A DNA stretch of 64,000 nucleotides, from NCBI RefSeq assembly GCF_900700375.1, contig NW_021629815.1:186001-250000 (forward strand). Reading direction: 5' to 3'. The translations under genes were made by a program, and so were the position numbers. Positions 1 through 9,848 of the stretch are shown here, piece by piece. A model generated the notes under the pieces. It was not told where the DNA came from. It searched no databases and was given only the letters and a program-made list of their open reading frames with translations. How positions within the stretch are numbered: the first letter of the stretch is position 1; every line of letters starts with the position of its first letter. The DNA is from Denticeps clupeoides. Taxonomy: Eukaryota; Chordata; Actinopteri; Clupeiformes; Denticipitidae.

Positions 1-1004
1 TTTATTAATTCCTTGCAATTCATCCCGCTGTTTAAAAGGTTAAAATATCTCTGCAATCTCTTTTGCAGCCCGTTCATTTTTCTCGATTCTTTGTTTTTCT
101 TTTGTTTGCCTTTAAATTTAAAGAAGAGTCTTGTTCGTTCTTTCACCATCTCCCACCATTCTATTCGTGTCTCATAGAAATCTTGGAGGGACCTCCAGAG
201 GCCATATTGTACTCTGTACTCTGTAACAATCTCCTCATCCTCCAGCAGGGAGCAGTTCAACTTCCACAGGCCACCTCCAACAGTCACACCTGTGGATAAT
301 TTCAGGGTGCATGAAAGCATAAAGTGGTCTGAAAAAAAGAGTGGGGTTAAAATTGCTTCATTTGGAGAACAGTCTCTAGTAAACATAAAATCAATACGGG
401 AGGCTCTTGAGTAATCACCACTTACCCAGGTGAACCCATTTTCTCTGGGATGAATTGCCCTGTAACAGTCAATCATTTTAAAATCTCTAACAATTCCTTG
501 CAAAAGAATAGATGTTTTATCGATTTTAAAATCTTCTCCCCCTCCTTTCCTATCTGTTTTAGATAAAACACAATTAAAATCCCCACCTACCATTAATGGC
601 ACCCTCCCGAGCATGTGGACCTGTAAATCTCTTAAAAGGTTATAACGTTTGTCTTTATCATTAAAACCATAAACATTTAAGACCTTAAAATCCCTATCTA
701 AAAATGTCAGATGTGTTAAAAGCACTCGTCCTGGTCTTACCACTGTGCTACCTTTTACCTCAATGTGTGGGTTTTTACATAAAATAGCAACCCCATCTGC
801 TTTGTTTTCATTTGAGCCACTCCATATGGATGGCCCGTGTGCCCAAAGGTTTTCCCATTTCTTATATGATTTTAAAAAAGGCAAGGAGCACTCTTGTAAT
901 AAAATTATATCTGCATTTATGGTACTTAAGAAGGATAAAATACTCTGTGCTCTAACCATTGACTTTATGCTTCTGACATTTAATGTTGTTATTCTGATAG
1001 TCAT
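1..1004 (-). CDS. ORF2 (partial): APE-type endonuclease N-terminus of the U2-targeted LINE
   Basis: Open for all 334 codons visible; the frame runs off the window edge. The ATG at 1004 is preceded two codons upstream by TAA, and the protein begins MTIRITTLNVRS, a usual LINE endonuclease start. Catalytic-type residues of the exonuclease-endonuclease-phosphatase fold are present: N9 (LNVRS), E38 (LLQE), D142 and N144 (GGDFN), RIDF at 203-206 and SDH at 225-227. The enzyme would nick target DNA to prime reverse transcription; in this family it gives site choice. After about residue 245 the linker towards the RT domain is basic (KQKKNKES at ~310). The RT domain is not in the window. Confidence 0.87.
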   Translation of the reverse strand, partial: MTIRITTLNVRSIKSMVRAQSILSFLSTINADIILLQECSLPFLKSYKKWENLWAHGPSIWSGSNENKADGVAILCKNPHIEVKGSTVVRPGRVLLTHLTFLDRDFKVLNVYGFNDKDKRYNLLRDLQVHMLGRVPLMVGGDFNCVLSKTDRKGGGEDFKIDKTSILLQGIVRDFKMIDCYRAIHPRENGFTWVSGDYSRASRIDFMFTRDCSPNEAILTPLFFSDHFMLSCTLKLSTGVTVGGGLWKLNCSLLEDEEIVTEYRVQYGLWRSLQDFYETRIEWWEMVKERTRLFFKFKGKQKKNKESRKMNGLQKRLQRYFNLLNSGMNCKELI

Positions 1005-1051
1005 TTTTTAAGGTAAAATTAGACTTTGCTTGCATCAGGAGGGTCTGTGTA

Positions 1052-2431
1052 TTAGTTAATGTTGTACGACACTTCCTCTTCTTTAATTGTTAAACATTTA
1101 GAGGACGGTGTAGAGTCCCCCTCTTGTTCTACCTCTGGGTTAAACCTTACCTGTTGTGCCCTGGGTGTAGATGATTTGAGTTCTACCCTCATAAAGGACA
1201 CTTCATGAGGGGAGTTTGCCGGCCACTGGTTGCTTCGGTCCCCTGATGACGAGCTTCCTGTTCTCTGCGATGCCCTCCATCTTTTCTCCCCTGTTTCCAG
1301 GGGGGATCGTGCTGGTCTTTTGTTCGGTTGAGCGTTGGGGGGAGTATCCTGTGATTCACTCTCCTCCCCCTGACACTGACATAAATCCGACCTTGTTGGA
1401 ACAGATGAACCCTCACATACTTCTTCTCCCCTCTGTATTGCGTAAAGATCCTCCTCCTCCCCTTTTCTATTATCTTCTATTGCTCCTACTTTCTCTTTGT
1501 TTCCATTTCCTTCCATTTCTTGATCTCCACCATTTTCTCTTTGTTCCCCTCCTCTCTTTTCATTGACTCCACCTCCTTCTTGTTCTAGACTGCCCTCTCC
1601 CTCATGCCCCCCGCCCCCTTCTCTTTGTTCTGTTCCCGCCAAAACCTCTGGCTCCACCCCTTCTTCTACTTGCCCTTGCTGTCTCGTAGCCATTTTTGCT
1701 GTTTTTAACTTGTTTGCAAAGGATTTGGGGCAGTCCCTGTAGAGGTGACTGGTTTCCCCACAGAGGTTACACTTTCTACTATTAGTACAATTCTCATAGC
1801 TGTGCCCAATTTCTCTGCATTTGCCACAAAATAACTTTTGGCATGCCTCTGCCAAATGTCCAAATTCCCCACACTTCCTGCAAACCTTAGGCATGCCTTG
1901 GTAGTAGATGTGGCCCCGATTCTCCCCCAACACTATCAATTGTGGTATTTGTTTCAGGCCCTGGTGTGCGCTTGGATCTTCCCATTGTTGAATGGGAATC
2001 CTCCAAGCACAGGTCCAGATGCCATCCTCGTCCACCACTTTCATAGGTGTACCTTTTACTGAGCAGAACCTCCCTAGCCAAACGCATATATCTTCCCCTG
2101 TCACAGTTTCATTAAACATTCTTACAACCACTACTTTCCTGGAGATATCCGACAGTTTCTCTACCTTGAACATAGTAAACTGTTCTTTAACATGTTCGTA
2201 ACGAACCCAAAACTCTCTTAACAAATTTGCTGTTCTTAAGCTTAAATCAAATCCATTGCTCTGTGGTAGAGCTATAATGCAGTTAATGTCTTCAACCCTG
2301 AATTTCAACAACTTCTGCACCAGGTGTCTTGAGAAATCTAGTCGTGACATCGTACATTTTACCCCATTGTTTTCTCTAAACAAGAAACGTACGCTGTGGT
2401 GCCTCCACCTGCCAGCTCGAACAGCCGACAT
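1052..2431 (-). CDS. ORF1 (459 aa): zinc-knuckle nucleic-acid-binding protein of the U2-targeted LINE
   Basis: The start is the first ATG after the 5' UTR. Residues ~30-150 form a region without a motif I can name, likely the ORF1 core. Three CCHC knuckles follow: C184-C197 (CRKCGEFGHLAEAC), C202-C215 (CGKCREIGHSYENC) and C221-C234 (CNLCGETSHLYRDC). Residues ~250-345 are Glu/Gly-rich low complexity and the tail is polar. ORF1 proteins of this type bind element RNA and help form the retrotransposition particle. The stop lies 47 nt before the ORF2 ATG. The frame is intact. It could be mistaken for a host CCHC protein, but the adjoining endonuclease ORF and U2 insertion show that it is an element protein. 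Confidence 0.88.
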   Translation of the reverse strand: MSAVRAGRWRHHSVRFLFRENNGVKCTMSRLDFSRHLVQKLLKFRVEDINCIIALPQSNGFDLSLRTANLLREFWVRYEHVKEQFTMFKVEKLSDISRKVVVVRMFNETVTGEDICVWLGRFCSVKGTPMKVVDEDGIWTCAWRIPIQQWEDPSAHQGLKQIPQLIVLGENRGHIYYQGMPKVCRKCGEFGHLAEACQKLFCGKCREIGHSYENCTNSRKCNLCGETSHLYRDCPKSFANKLKTAKMATRQQGQVEEGVEPEVLAGTEQREGGGGHEGEGSLEQEGGGVNEKRGGEQRENGGDQEMEGNGNKEKVGAIEDNRKGEEEDLYAIQRGEEVCEGSSVPTRSDLCQCQGEESESQDTPPNAQPNKRPARSPLETGEKRWRASQRTGSSSSGDRSNQWPANSPHEVSFMRVELKSSTPRAQQVRFNPEVEQEGDSTPSSKCLTIKEEEVSYNIN

Positions 2432-2673
2432 AGTGGAGGCACCTAAAACCTAAACAAGCAATTAAACACACAAACCTAACCAGCAAGCTCAGAAAAATAA
2501 AAAAAAATTAGAACTCGAAACCAGCAATATACAAATTAAATGACTACTTACCTACAAAGTTCTTAAGAAATACCTGCAAAAAACAGTACAATTTCCTCCC
2601 AAATAGAAATGGATTTGGCCATAAATCGGCACAAGCCCTTGGTCTATTTAGGAAGCGATCGCAGTCTCCACCC
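2432..2673 (-). other. 5' UTR of the U2-targeted LINE
   Basis: About 242 nt between the U2 junction and the ORF1 ATG, A-rich when read on the plus strand. Near its 5' end (2651-2658) the minus strand contains ATCGCTTC, the same as the first eight bases of U2 RNA. I see no coding potential. Confidence 0.6.
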
Positions 2674-2703
2674 TTGATCTTAGCCAAAAGGCCGAGAAGC
2701 GAT
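2674..2703 (-). pseudogene. U2 snRNA 5' fragment cut by the LINE insertion
   Basis: These are the first 30 nt of U2 (minus strand, starting ATCGCTTCTCGG and ending AAGATCAA). The next U2 base (G31) and the branch-point recognition stretch GTAGTA are replaced by the retrotransposon. The usual U2 upstream region follows at 2704 onward, so transcription from it would enter the element. Confidence 0.92.
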
Positions 2704-3139
2704 AACCTGAAAAAGGCGCCGTGGCGTGCCATTCTCGGAACGTGTGCGGTATTTGCTGGATGGTGCGCGTATACGTAGCGCACAACACACCACGTTTTCT
2801 TAAGTATTCTTTGAACCCATCGTGTAGCTCTGTCAAAACAGAGCCCCCAAAAATATTGTGAGCTTGTTGACGCCCCTCTCCACGGAAATCTTTAGTAAAA
2901 GGCGAAAGATTTGTACGTGATGAAGAGAAGCCCAAGCGACAACAACAGGGCCGTAAAGGTGGAGAGTGTCTCTTGTGTGTTTGGTGCTGACATCAGGGTG
3001 CGTCGCACCTTAAGGCCGAGGGCCGGACAACCCCGCCTAATCAATTCAGCTCCACCCTATTCCACAGTTAAGCCAGTGAACGACTGTCGAACGATTGTCA
3101 CAGAGCAGGCACGGACACGAAAACCAAAGAGCAGCTTGT

Positions 3140-3161
3140 AAAAAAAAAAAAAAAAAAAAAA
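3140..3161. repeat. A-run within the U2/5S unit
   Basis: A run of 22 A followed by G and A6. The same place in other units varies in length and in the interrupting G; at ~13358-13391 it is an unbroken A-run, and at ~11303-11340 it is longer with two Gs. It lies upstream of the U2 promoter region and may be the relic of an insertion tail or simply a slippage-prone microsatellite. Confidence 0.8.
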
Positions 3162-3267
3162 GAAAAAAGGCGGGAAAACGTAACAAAGACTAAAAATACC
3201 TCTTAACTAACTTTGAAAAAAAGCTGACAAGGCAATGTAAAAAACTTCATTTTGAAAACGTTTCTCA

Positions 3268-3387
3268 ATAGCTGTAACACCTGGTTTTCACAGGCAGTCT
3301 CCCATCCAAGTACTAACCAAGCCCAAGCCTTCTTAGCTTCCAAGATCAGACAAGATCGGGCGTTCTTCTGCTGGTATGGCCGTAAGC
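3268..3387 (-). rRNA. 5S rRNA-like gene, U2 unit 1
   Basis: Minus strand starts GCTTACGGCCATACCAGC, the normal vertebrate 5S start, and keeps the internal control region: GAAGCTAAGAAGG (box A area) and TTAGTACTTGGATGGGAGAC (box C area). 5S RNA is transcribed by Pol III and joins the large ribosomal subunit. The 3' end is abnormal: after CCAGGTG it reads TTACAGCTATT, where 5S should read CTGTAAGCTTT, so the 3' strand of helix I cannot pair with the 5' end. The five 5S copies at the far end of the window have the normal 3' end. This copy reads GGGCTTGG before TTAGTAC, where GGGCCTGG is usual. It is probably a pseudogene or a variant gene. Confidence 0.75.
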
Positions 3388-3538
3388 AACCCCAGCTTGA
3401 AAATCTTGGACTTTTAAACAAAAAGGCGCTTGAAAACATATCAAGGAATAAAAAACTTGCCTTTGAATGTCAAAAACATGATGGAGAAAAGGCAACAAGT
3501 TGGAGTGGTAAGTTTTTATTTGCAACACAACAGAGAAA

Positions 3539-3724
3539 GTGCACCGCTCCCAGAGGCACTGCAATACTGGGTCGATGCGTGGAGCGGATGGAGCAAGCTC
3601 CTTTGCCGACTCCCTGTTCTAAAAATCCGCTTAATATGTAGTCCCCCGCTGGGGGACGTATCAGATATTAAACTGATAAGAACAGATACTACACTTGATC
3701 TTAGCCAAAAGGCCGAGAAGCGAT
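3539..3724 (-). ncRNA. U2 snRNA gene, unit 1 (reference copy)
   Basis: U2 pairs with the intron branch site in the spliceosome. The minus strand starts ATCGCTTCTCGGCCTTTTGG and continues through GATCAAGTGTAGTATCTG, which contains the GTAGTA branch-point recognition stretch. A GC-rich hairpin follows (GTCCCCC, loop AGC, GGGGGAC; stem IIb position), then an Sm-type site GATTTTTAG, GGAGCTTGCTCC and the 3' stem region ending CGGTGCAC. The length of ~186 nt agrees with vertebrate U2 (~188-191). The exact 3' end is inferred. The 5S-like gene lies 151 nt downstream in the same direction. Confidence 0.96.
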
Positions 3725-4160
3725 AACCTGAAAAAGGCGCCGTGGCGTGCCATTCTCGGAACGTGTGTGGTATTTGCTGGATGGTGCGCGTATACGTAGC
3801 GCACAACACACCACGTTTTCTTAAGTATTCTTTGAACCCATCGTGTAGCTCTGTCAAAACAGAGCCCCCAAAAATATTGTGAGCTTGTTGACGCCCCTCT
3901 CCACGGAAATCTTTAGTAAAAGGCGAAAGATTTGTACGTGATGAAGAGAAGCCCAAGCGACAACAACAGGGCCGTAAAGGTGGAGAGTGTCTCTTGTGTG
4001 TTTGGTGCTGACATCAGGGTGCGTCGCACCTTAAGGCCGAGGGCCGGACAACCCCGCCTTATCAATTCAGCTCCACCCTATTCCACAGTTAAGCCAGTGA
4101 ACGACTGTCGAACGATTGTCACAGAGCAGGCACGGACACGAAAACCAAAGAGCAGCTTGT
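3725..4160 (-). promoter_or_regulatory. U2 upstream region (one per unit)
   Basis: About 435 bp between the U2 5' end and the A-run, nearly identical in all units. Such conservation and position fit a Pol II snRNA promoter (proximal and distal sequence elements). I could not recognise a clear PSE consensus or an octamer. Visible structures are the inverted repeat GTGCGC...GCGCAC about 60-80 nt upstream of U2, a CTCTG/CAGAG inverted repeat near -130 and GGTGCGTCGCACC near -300. One C/T variant ~45 nt upstream (GTGTGCGG or GTGTGTGG on plus) differs between units. Confidence 0.45.
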
Positions 4161-4287
4161 AAAAAAAAAAAAAAAAAAAAAGAAAAAAGGCGGGAAAACG
4201 TAACAAAGACTAAAAATACCTCTTAACTAACTTTGAAAAAAAGCTGACAAGGCAATGTAAAAAACTTCATTTTGAAAACGTTTCTCA

Positions 4288-4407
4288 ATAGCTGTAACAC
4301 CTGGTTTTCACAGGCAGTCTCCCATCCAAGTACTAACCAGGCCCAAGCCTTCTTAGCTTCCAAGATCAGACAAGATCGGGCGTTCTTCTGCTGGTATGGC
4401 CGTAAGC
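4288..4407 (-). rRNA. 5S rRNA-like gene, U2 unit 2
   Basis: Same as the unit 1 copy, with the altered 3' end, but with the canonical GGGCCTGG before TTAGTAC. Confidence 0.75.
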
Positions 4408-4558
4408 AACCCCTGCTTGAAAATCTTGGACTTTTAAACAAAAAGGCGCTTGAAAACATATCAAGGAATAAAAAACTTGCCTTTGAATGTCAAAAACATG
4501 ATGGAGAAAAGGCAACAAGTTGGAGTGGTAAGTTTTTATTTGCAACACAACAGAGAAA

Positions 4559-4744
4559 GTGCACCGCTCCCAGAGGCACTGCAATACTGGGTCGATGCGT
4601 GGAGCGGATGGAGCAAGCTCCTTTGCCGACTCCCTGTTCTAAAAATCCGCTTAATATGTAGTCCCCCGCTGGGGGACGTATCAGATATTAAACTGATAAG
4701 AACAGATACTACACTTGATCTTAGCCAAAAGGCCGAGAAGCGAT
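4559..4744 (-). ncRNA. U2 snRNA gene, unit 2
   Basis: Identical to the reference U2 over all 186 nt as far as I can compare by eye. Confidence 0.95.
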
Positions 4745-5177
4745 AACCTGAAAAAGGCGCCGTGGCGTGCCATTCTCGGAACGTGTGCGGTATTTGCTGG
4801 ATGGTGCGCGTATACGTAGCGCACAACACACCACGTTTTCTTAAGTATTCTTTGAACCCATCGTGTAGCTCTGTCAAAACAGAGCCCCCAAAAATATTGT
4901 GAGCTTGTTGACGCCCCTCTCCACGGAAATCTTTAGTAAAAGGCGAAAGATTTGTACGTGATGAAGAGAAGCCCAAGCGACAACAACAGGGCCGTAAAGG
5001 TGGAGAGTGTCTCTTGTGTGTTTGGTGCTGACATCAGGGTGCGTCGCACCTTAAGGCCGAGGGCCGGACAACCCCGCCTTATCAATTCAGCTCCACCCTA
5101 TTCCACAGTTAAGCCAGTGAACGACTGTCGAACGATTGTCACAGAGCAGGCACGGACACGAAAACCAAAGAGCAGCT

Positions 5178-5210
<33 letters not shown>

Positions 5211-5309
5211 GGCGGGAAAACGTAACAAAGACTAAAAATACCTCTTAACTAACTTTGAAAAAAAGCTGACAAGGCAATGTAAAAAACTTCATTTTGAAAA
5301 CGTTTCTCA

Positions 5310-5429
5310 ATAGCTGTAACACCTGGTTTTCACAGGCAGTCTCCCATCCAAGTACTAACCAGGCCCAAGCCTTCTTAGCTTCCAAGATCAGACAAGATCG
5401 GGCGTTCTTCTGCTGGTATGGCCGTAAGC
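5310..5429 (-). rRNA. 5S rRNA-like gene, U2 unit 3
   Basis: As unit 2, with canonical GGGCCTGG and the disrupted 3' end. The 5' flank reads CCCCAGCTTG on plus, as in units 1 and 5. Confidence 0.75.
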
Positions 5430-5580
5430 AACCCCAGCTTGAAAATCTTGGACTTTTAAACAAAAAGGCGCTTGAAAACATATCAAGGAATAAAAAACTT
5501 GCCTTTGAATGTCAAAAACATGATGGAGAAAAGGCAACAAGTTGGAGTGGTAAGTTTTTATTTGCAACACAACAGAGAAA

Positions 5581-5766
5581 GTGCACCGCTCCCAGAGGCA
5601 CTGCAATACTGGGTCGATGCGTGGAGTGGATGGAGCAAGCTCCTTTGCCGACTCCCTGTTCTAAAAATCCGCTTAATATGTAGTCCCCCGCTGGGGGACG
5701 TATCAGATATTAAACTGATAAGAACAGATACTACACTTGATCTTAGCCAAAAGGCCGAGAAGCGAT
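5581..5766 (-). ncRNA. U2 snRNA gene, unit 3
   Basis: Differs from the reference U2 by one substitution (plus-strand C to T at 5627, U2 position 140, G to A in the RNA), in the 3' stem region. Probably still folds. Confidence 0.94.
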
Positions 5767-6329
5767 AACCTGAAAAAGGCGCCGTGGCGTGCCATTCTCG
5801 GAACGTGTGTGGTATTTGCTGGATGGTGCGCGTATACGTAGCGCACAACACACCACGTTTTCTTAAGTATTCTTTGAACCCATCGTGTAGCTCTGTCAAA
5901 ACAGAGCCCCCAAAAATATTGTGAGCTTGTTGACGCCCCTCTCCACGGAAATCTTTAGTAAAAGGCGAAAGATTTGTACGTGATGAAGAGAAGCCCAAGC
6001 GACAACAACAGGGCCGTAAAGGTGGAGAGTGTCTCTTGTGTGTTTGGTGCTGACATCAGGGTGCGTCGCACCTTAAGGCCGAGGGCCGGACAACCCCGCC
6101 TAATCAATTCAGCTCCACCCTATTCCACAGTTAAGCCAGTGAACGACTGTCGAACGATTGTCACAGAGCAGGCACGGACACGAAAACCAAAGAGCAGCTT
6201 GTAAAAAAAAAAAAAAAAAAAAAAGAAAAAAGGCGGGAAAACGTAACAAAGACTAAAAATACCTCTTAACTAACTTTGAAAAAAAGCTGACAAGGCAATG
6301 TAAAAAACTTCATTTGAAAACGTTTCTCA

Positions 6330-6449
6330 ATAGCTGTAACACCTGGTTTTCACAGGCAGTCTCCCATCCAAGTACTAACCAGGCCCAAGCCTTCTTAGCT
6401 TCCAAGATCAGACAAGATCGGGCGTTCTTCTGCTGGTATGGCCGTAAGC
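6330..6449 (-). rRNA. 5S rRNA-like gene, U2 unit 4
   Basis: As unit 2. The flanking spacer at ~6312 lacks one T relative to the others (CATTTGAAAACG for CATTTTGAAAACG). Confidence 0.75.
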
Positions 6450-6600
6450 AACCCCTGCTTGAAAATCTTGGACTTTTAAACAAAAAGGCGCTTGAAAACA
6501 TATCAAGGAATAAAAAACTTGCCTTTGAATGTCAAAAACATGATGGAGAAAAGGCAACAAGTTGGAGTGGTAAGTTTTTATTTGCAACACAACAGAGAAA

Positions 6601-6786
6601 GTGCACCGCTCCCAGAGGCACTGCAATACTGGGTCGATGCGTGGAGCGGATGGAGCAAGCTCCTTTGCCGACTCCCTGTTCTAAAAATCCGCTTAATATG
6701 TAGTCCCCCGCTGGGGGACGTATCAGATATTAAACTGATAAGAACAGATACTACACTTGATCTTAGCCAAAAGGCCGAGAAGCGAT
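6601..6786 (-). ncRNA. U2 snRNA gene, unit 4
   Basis: Matches the reference U2. Confidence 0.95.
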
Positions 6787-7352
6787 AACCTGAAAAAGGC
6801 GCCGTGGCGTGCCATTCTCGGAACGTGTGTGGTATTTGCTGGATGGTGCGCGTATACGTAGCGCACAACACACCACGTTTTCTTAAGTATTCTTTGAACC
6901 CATCGTGTAGCTCTGTCAAAACAGAGCCCCCAAAAATATTGTGAGCTTGTTGACGCCCCTCTCCACGGAAATCTTTAGTAAAAGGCGAAAGATTTGTACG
7001 TGATGAAGAGAAGCCCAAGCGACAACAACAGGGCCGTAAAGGTGGAGAGTGTCTCTTGTGTGTTTGGTGCTGACATCAGGGTGCGTCGCACCTTAAGGCC
7101 GAGGGCCGGACAACCCCGCCTTATCAATTCAGCTCCACCCTATTCCACAGTTAAGCCAGTGAACGACTGTCGAACGATTGTCACAGAGCAGGCACGGACA
7201 CGAAAACCAAAGAGCAGCTTGTAAAAAAAAAAAAAAAAAAAAAAAAGAAAAAAGGCGGGAAAACGTAACAAAGACTAAAAATACCTCTTAACTAACTTTG
7301 AAAAAAAGCTGACAAGGCAATGTAAAAAACTTCATTTTGAAAACGTTTCTCA

Positions 7353-7472
7353 ATAGCTGTAACACCTGGTTTTCACAGGCAGTCTCCCATCCAAGTACTA
7401 ACCAGGCCCAAGCCTTCTTAGCTTCCAAGATCAGACAAGATCGGGCGTTCTTCTGCTGGTATGGCCGTAAGC
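7353..7472 (-). rRNA. 5S rRNA-like gene, U2 unit 5
   Basis: Matches unit 3, including the CCCCAGCTTG 5' flank. Confidence 0.75.
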
Positions 7473-7623
7473 AACCCCAGCTTGAAAATCTTGGACTTTT
7501 AAACAAAAAGGCGCTTGAAAACATATCAAGGAATAAAAAACTTGCCTTTGAATGTCAAAAACATGATGGAGAAAAGGCAACAAGTTGGAGTGGTAAGTTT
7601 TTATTTGCAACACAACAGAGAAA

Positions 7624-7809
7624 GTGCACCGCTCCCAGAGGCACTGCAATACTGGGTCGATGCGTGGAGCGGATGGAGCAAGCTCCTTTGCCGACTCCCT
7701 GTTCTAAAAATCCGCTTAATATGTAGTCCCCCGCTGGGGGACGTATCAGATATTAAACTGATAAGAACAGATACTACACTTGATCTTAGCCAAAAGGCCG
7801 AGAAGCGAT
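7624..7809 (-). ncRNA. U2 snRNA gene, unit 5
   Basis: Matches the reference U2. Confidence 0.95.
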
Positions 7810-8372
7810 AACCTGAAAAAGGCGCCGTGGCGTGCCATTCTCGGAACGTGTGCGGTATTTGCTGGATGGTGCGCGTATACGTAGCGCACAACACACCACG
7901 TTTTCTTAAGTATTCTTTGAACCCATCGTGTAGCTCTGTCAAAACAGAGCCCCCAAAAATATTGTGAGCTTGTTGACGCCCCTCTCCACGGAAATCTTTA
8001 GTAAAAGGCGAAAGATTTGTACGTGATGAAGAGAAGCCCAAGCGACAACAACAGGGCCGTAAAGGTGGAGAGTGTCTCTTGTGTGTTTGGTGCTGACATC
8101 AGGGTGCGTCGCACCTTAAGGCCGAGGGCCGGACAACCCCGCCTTATCAATTCAGCTCCACCCTATTCCACAGTTAAGCCAGTGAACGACTGTCGAACGA
8201 TTGTCACAGAGCAGGCACGGACACGAAAACCAAAGAGCAGCTTGTAAAAAAAAAAAAAAAAAAAAAGAAAAAAGGCGGGAAAACGTAACAAAGACTAAAA
8301 ATACCTCTTAACTAACTTTGAAAAAAAGCTGACAAGGCAATGTAAAAAACTTCATTTTGAAAACGTTTCTCA

Positions 8373-8492
8373 ATAGCTGTAACACCTGGTTTTCACAGGC
8401 AGTCTCCCATCCAAGTACTAACCAGGCCCAAGCCTTCTTAGCTTCCAAGATCAGACAAGATCGGGCGTTCTTCTGCTGGTATGGCCGTAAGC
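8373..8492 (-). rRNA. 5S rRNA-like gene, U2 unit 6
   Basis: Matches unit 2, including the CCCCTGCTTG 5' flank. Confidence 0.75.
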
Positions 8493-8643
8493 AACCCCTG
8501 CTTGAAAATCTTGGACTTTTAAACAAAAAGGCGCTTGAAAACATATCAAGGAATAAAAAACTTGCCTTTGAATGTCAAAAACATGATGGAGAAAAGGCAA
8601 CAAGTTGGAGTGGTAAGTTTTTATTTGCAACACAACAGAGAAA

Positions 8644-8829
8644 GTGCACCGCTCCCAGAGGCACTGCAATACTGGGTCGATGCGTGGAGCGGATGGAGCA
8701 AGCTCCTTTGCCGACTCCCTGTTCTAAAAATCCGCTTAATATGTAGTCCCCCGCTGGGGGACGTATCAGATATTAAACTGATAAGAACAGATACTACACT
8801 TGATCTTAGCCAAAAGGCCGAGAAGCGAT
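8644..8829 (-). ncRNA. U2 snRNA gene, unit 6
   Basis: Matches the reference U2. Confidence 0.95.
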
Positions 8830-9393
8830 AACCTGAAAAAGGCGCCGTGGCGTGCCATTCTCGGAACGTGTGTGGTATTTGCTGGATGGTGCGCGTATAC
8901 GTAGCGCACAACACACCACGTTTTCTTAAGTATTCTTTGAACCCATCGTGTAGCTCTGTCAAAACAGAGCCCCCAAAAATATTGTGAGCTTGTTGACGCC
9001 CCTCTCCACGGAAATCTTTAGTAAAAGGCGAAAGATTTGTACGTGATGAAGAGAAGCCCAAGCGACAACAACAGGGCCGTAAAGGTGGAGAGTGTCTCTT
9101 GTGTGTTTGGTGCTGACATCAGGGTGCGTCGCACCTTAAGGCCGAGGGCCGGACAACCCCGCCTTATCAATTCAGCTCCACCCTATTCCACAGTTAAGCC
9201 AGTGAACGACTGTCGAACGATTGTCACAGAGCAGGCACGGACACGAAAACCAAAGAGCAGCTTGTAAAAAAAAAAAAAAAAAAAAAAGAAAAAAGGCGGG
9301 AAAACGTAACAAAGACTAAAAATACCTCTTAACTAACTTTGAAAAAAAGCTGACAAGGCAATGTAAAAAACTTCATTTTGAAAACGTTTCTCA

Positions 9394-9512
9394 ATAGCTG
9401 TAACACCTGGTTTTCACAGGCAGTCTCCCATCCAAGTACTAACCAGCCCAAGCCTTCTTAGCTTCCAAGATCAGACAAGATCGGGCGTTCTTCTGCTGGT
9501 ATGGCCGTAAGC
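9394..9512 (-). rRNA. 5S rRNA-like gene, U2 unit 7
   Basis: One nucleotide shorter than the others: plus strand reads ACCAGCCCAAG where other units have ACCAGGCCC or ACCAAGCCC. The loss is just beside the box C region. Confidence 0.7.
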
Positions 9513-9663
9513 AACCCCTGCTTGAAAATCTTGGACTTTTAAACAAAAAGGCGCTTGAAAACATATCAAGGAATAAAAAACTTGCCTTTGAATGTCAAAA
9601 ACATGATGGAGAAAAGGCAACAAGTTGGAGTGGTAAGTTTTTATTTGCAACACAACAGAGAAA

Positions 9664-9848
9664 GTGCACCGCTCCCAGAGGCACTGCAATACTGGGTCGA
9701 TGCGTGGAGCGGATGGAGCAAGCTCCTTTGCCGACTCCCTGTTCTAAAAATCCGCTTAATATGTAGTCCCCCGCTGGGGACGTATCAGATATTAAACTGA
9801 TAAGAACAGATACTACACTTGATCTTAGCCAAAAGGCCGAGAAGCGAT
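9664..9848 (-). ncRNA. U2 snRNA gene, unit 7 (1-nt shorter hairpin)
   Basis: 185 nt. One G is missing (plus strand) from the GC-rich stem IIb hairpin, so the stem loses a base pair or gains a bulge. The rest matches the reference. Confidence 0.9.

Larger units (their letters stand above)
1..2673 (-). mobile_element. U2-targeted non-LTR retrotransposon (Tx1 clade, Keno-like), 5' part
   Basis: The element reads on the minus strand. Its 5' end abuts nucleotide 30 of a U2 snRNA gene (30 nt of U2 remain at 2674-2703), and both run in the same direction, so the U2 promoter of that repeat unit lies directly upstream. Order: 5' UTR of ~242 nt, ORF1 with three CCHC knuckles, 47 nt, then ORF2 starting with an APE-type endonuclease. 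The reverse transcriptase and 3' end lie outside the window. A two-ORF APE element inside a U2 gene matches what is known of Keno elements of the Tx1 clade; the clade is assigned from layout and target, not from a tree. Both frames are open as far as seen, so it looks recent. Confidence 0.8.
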
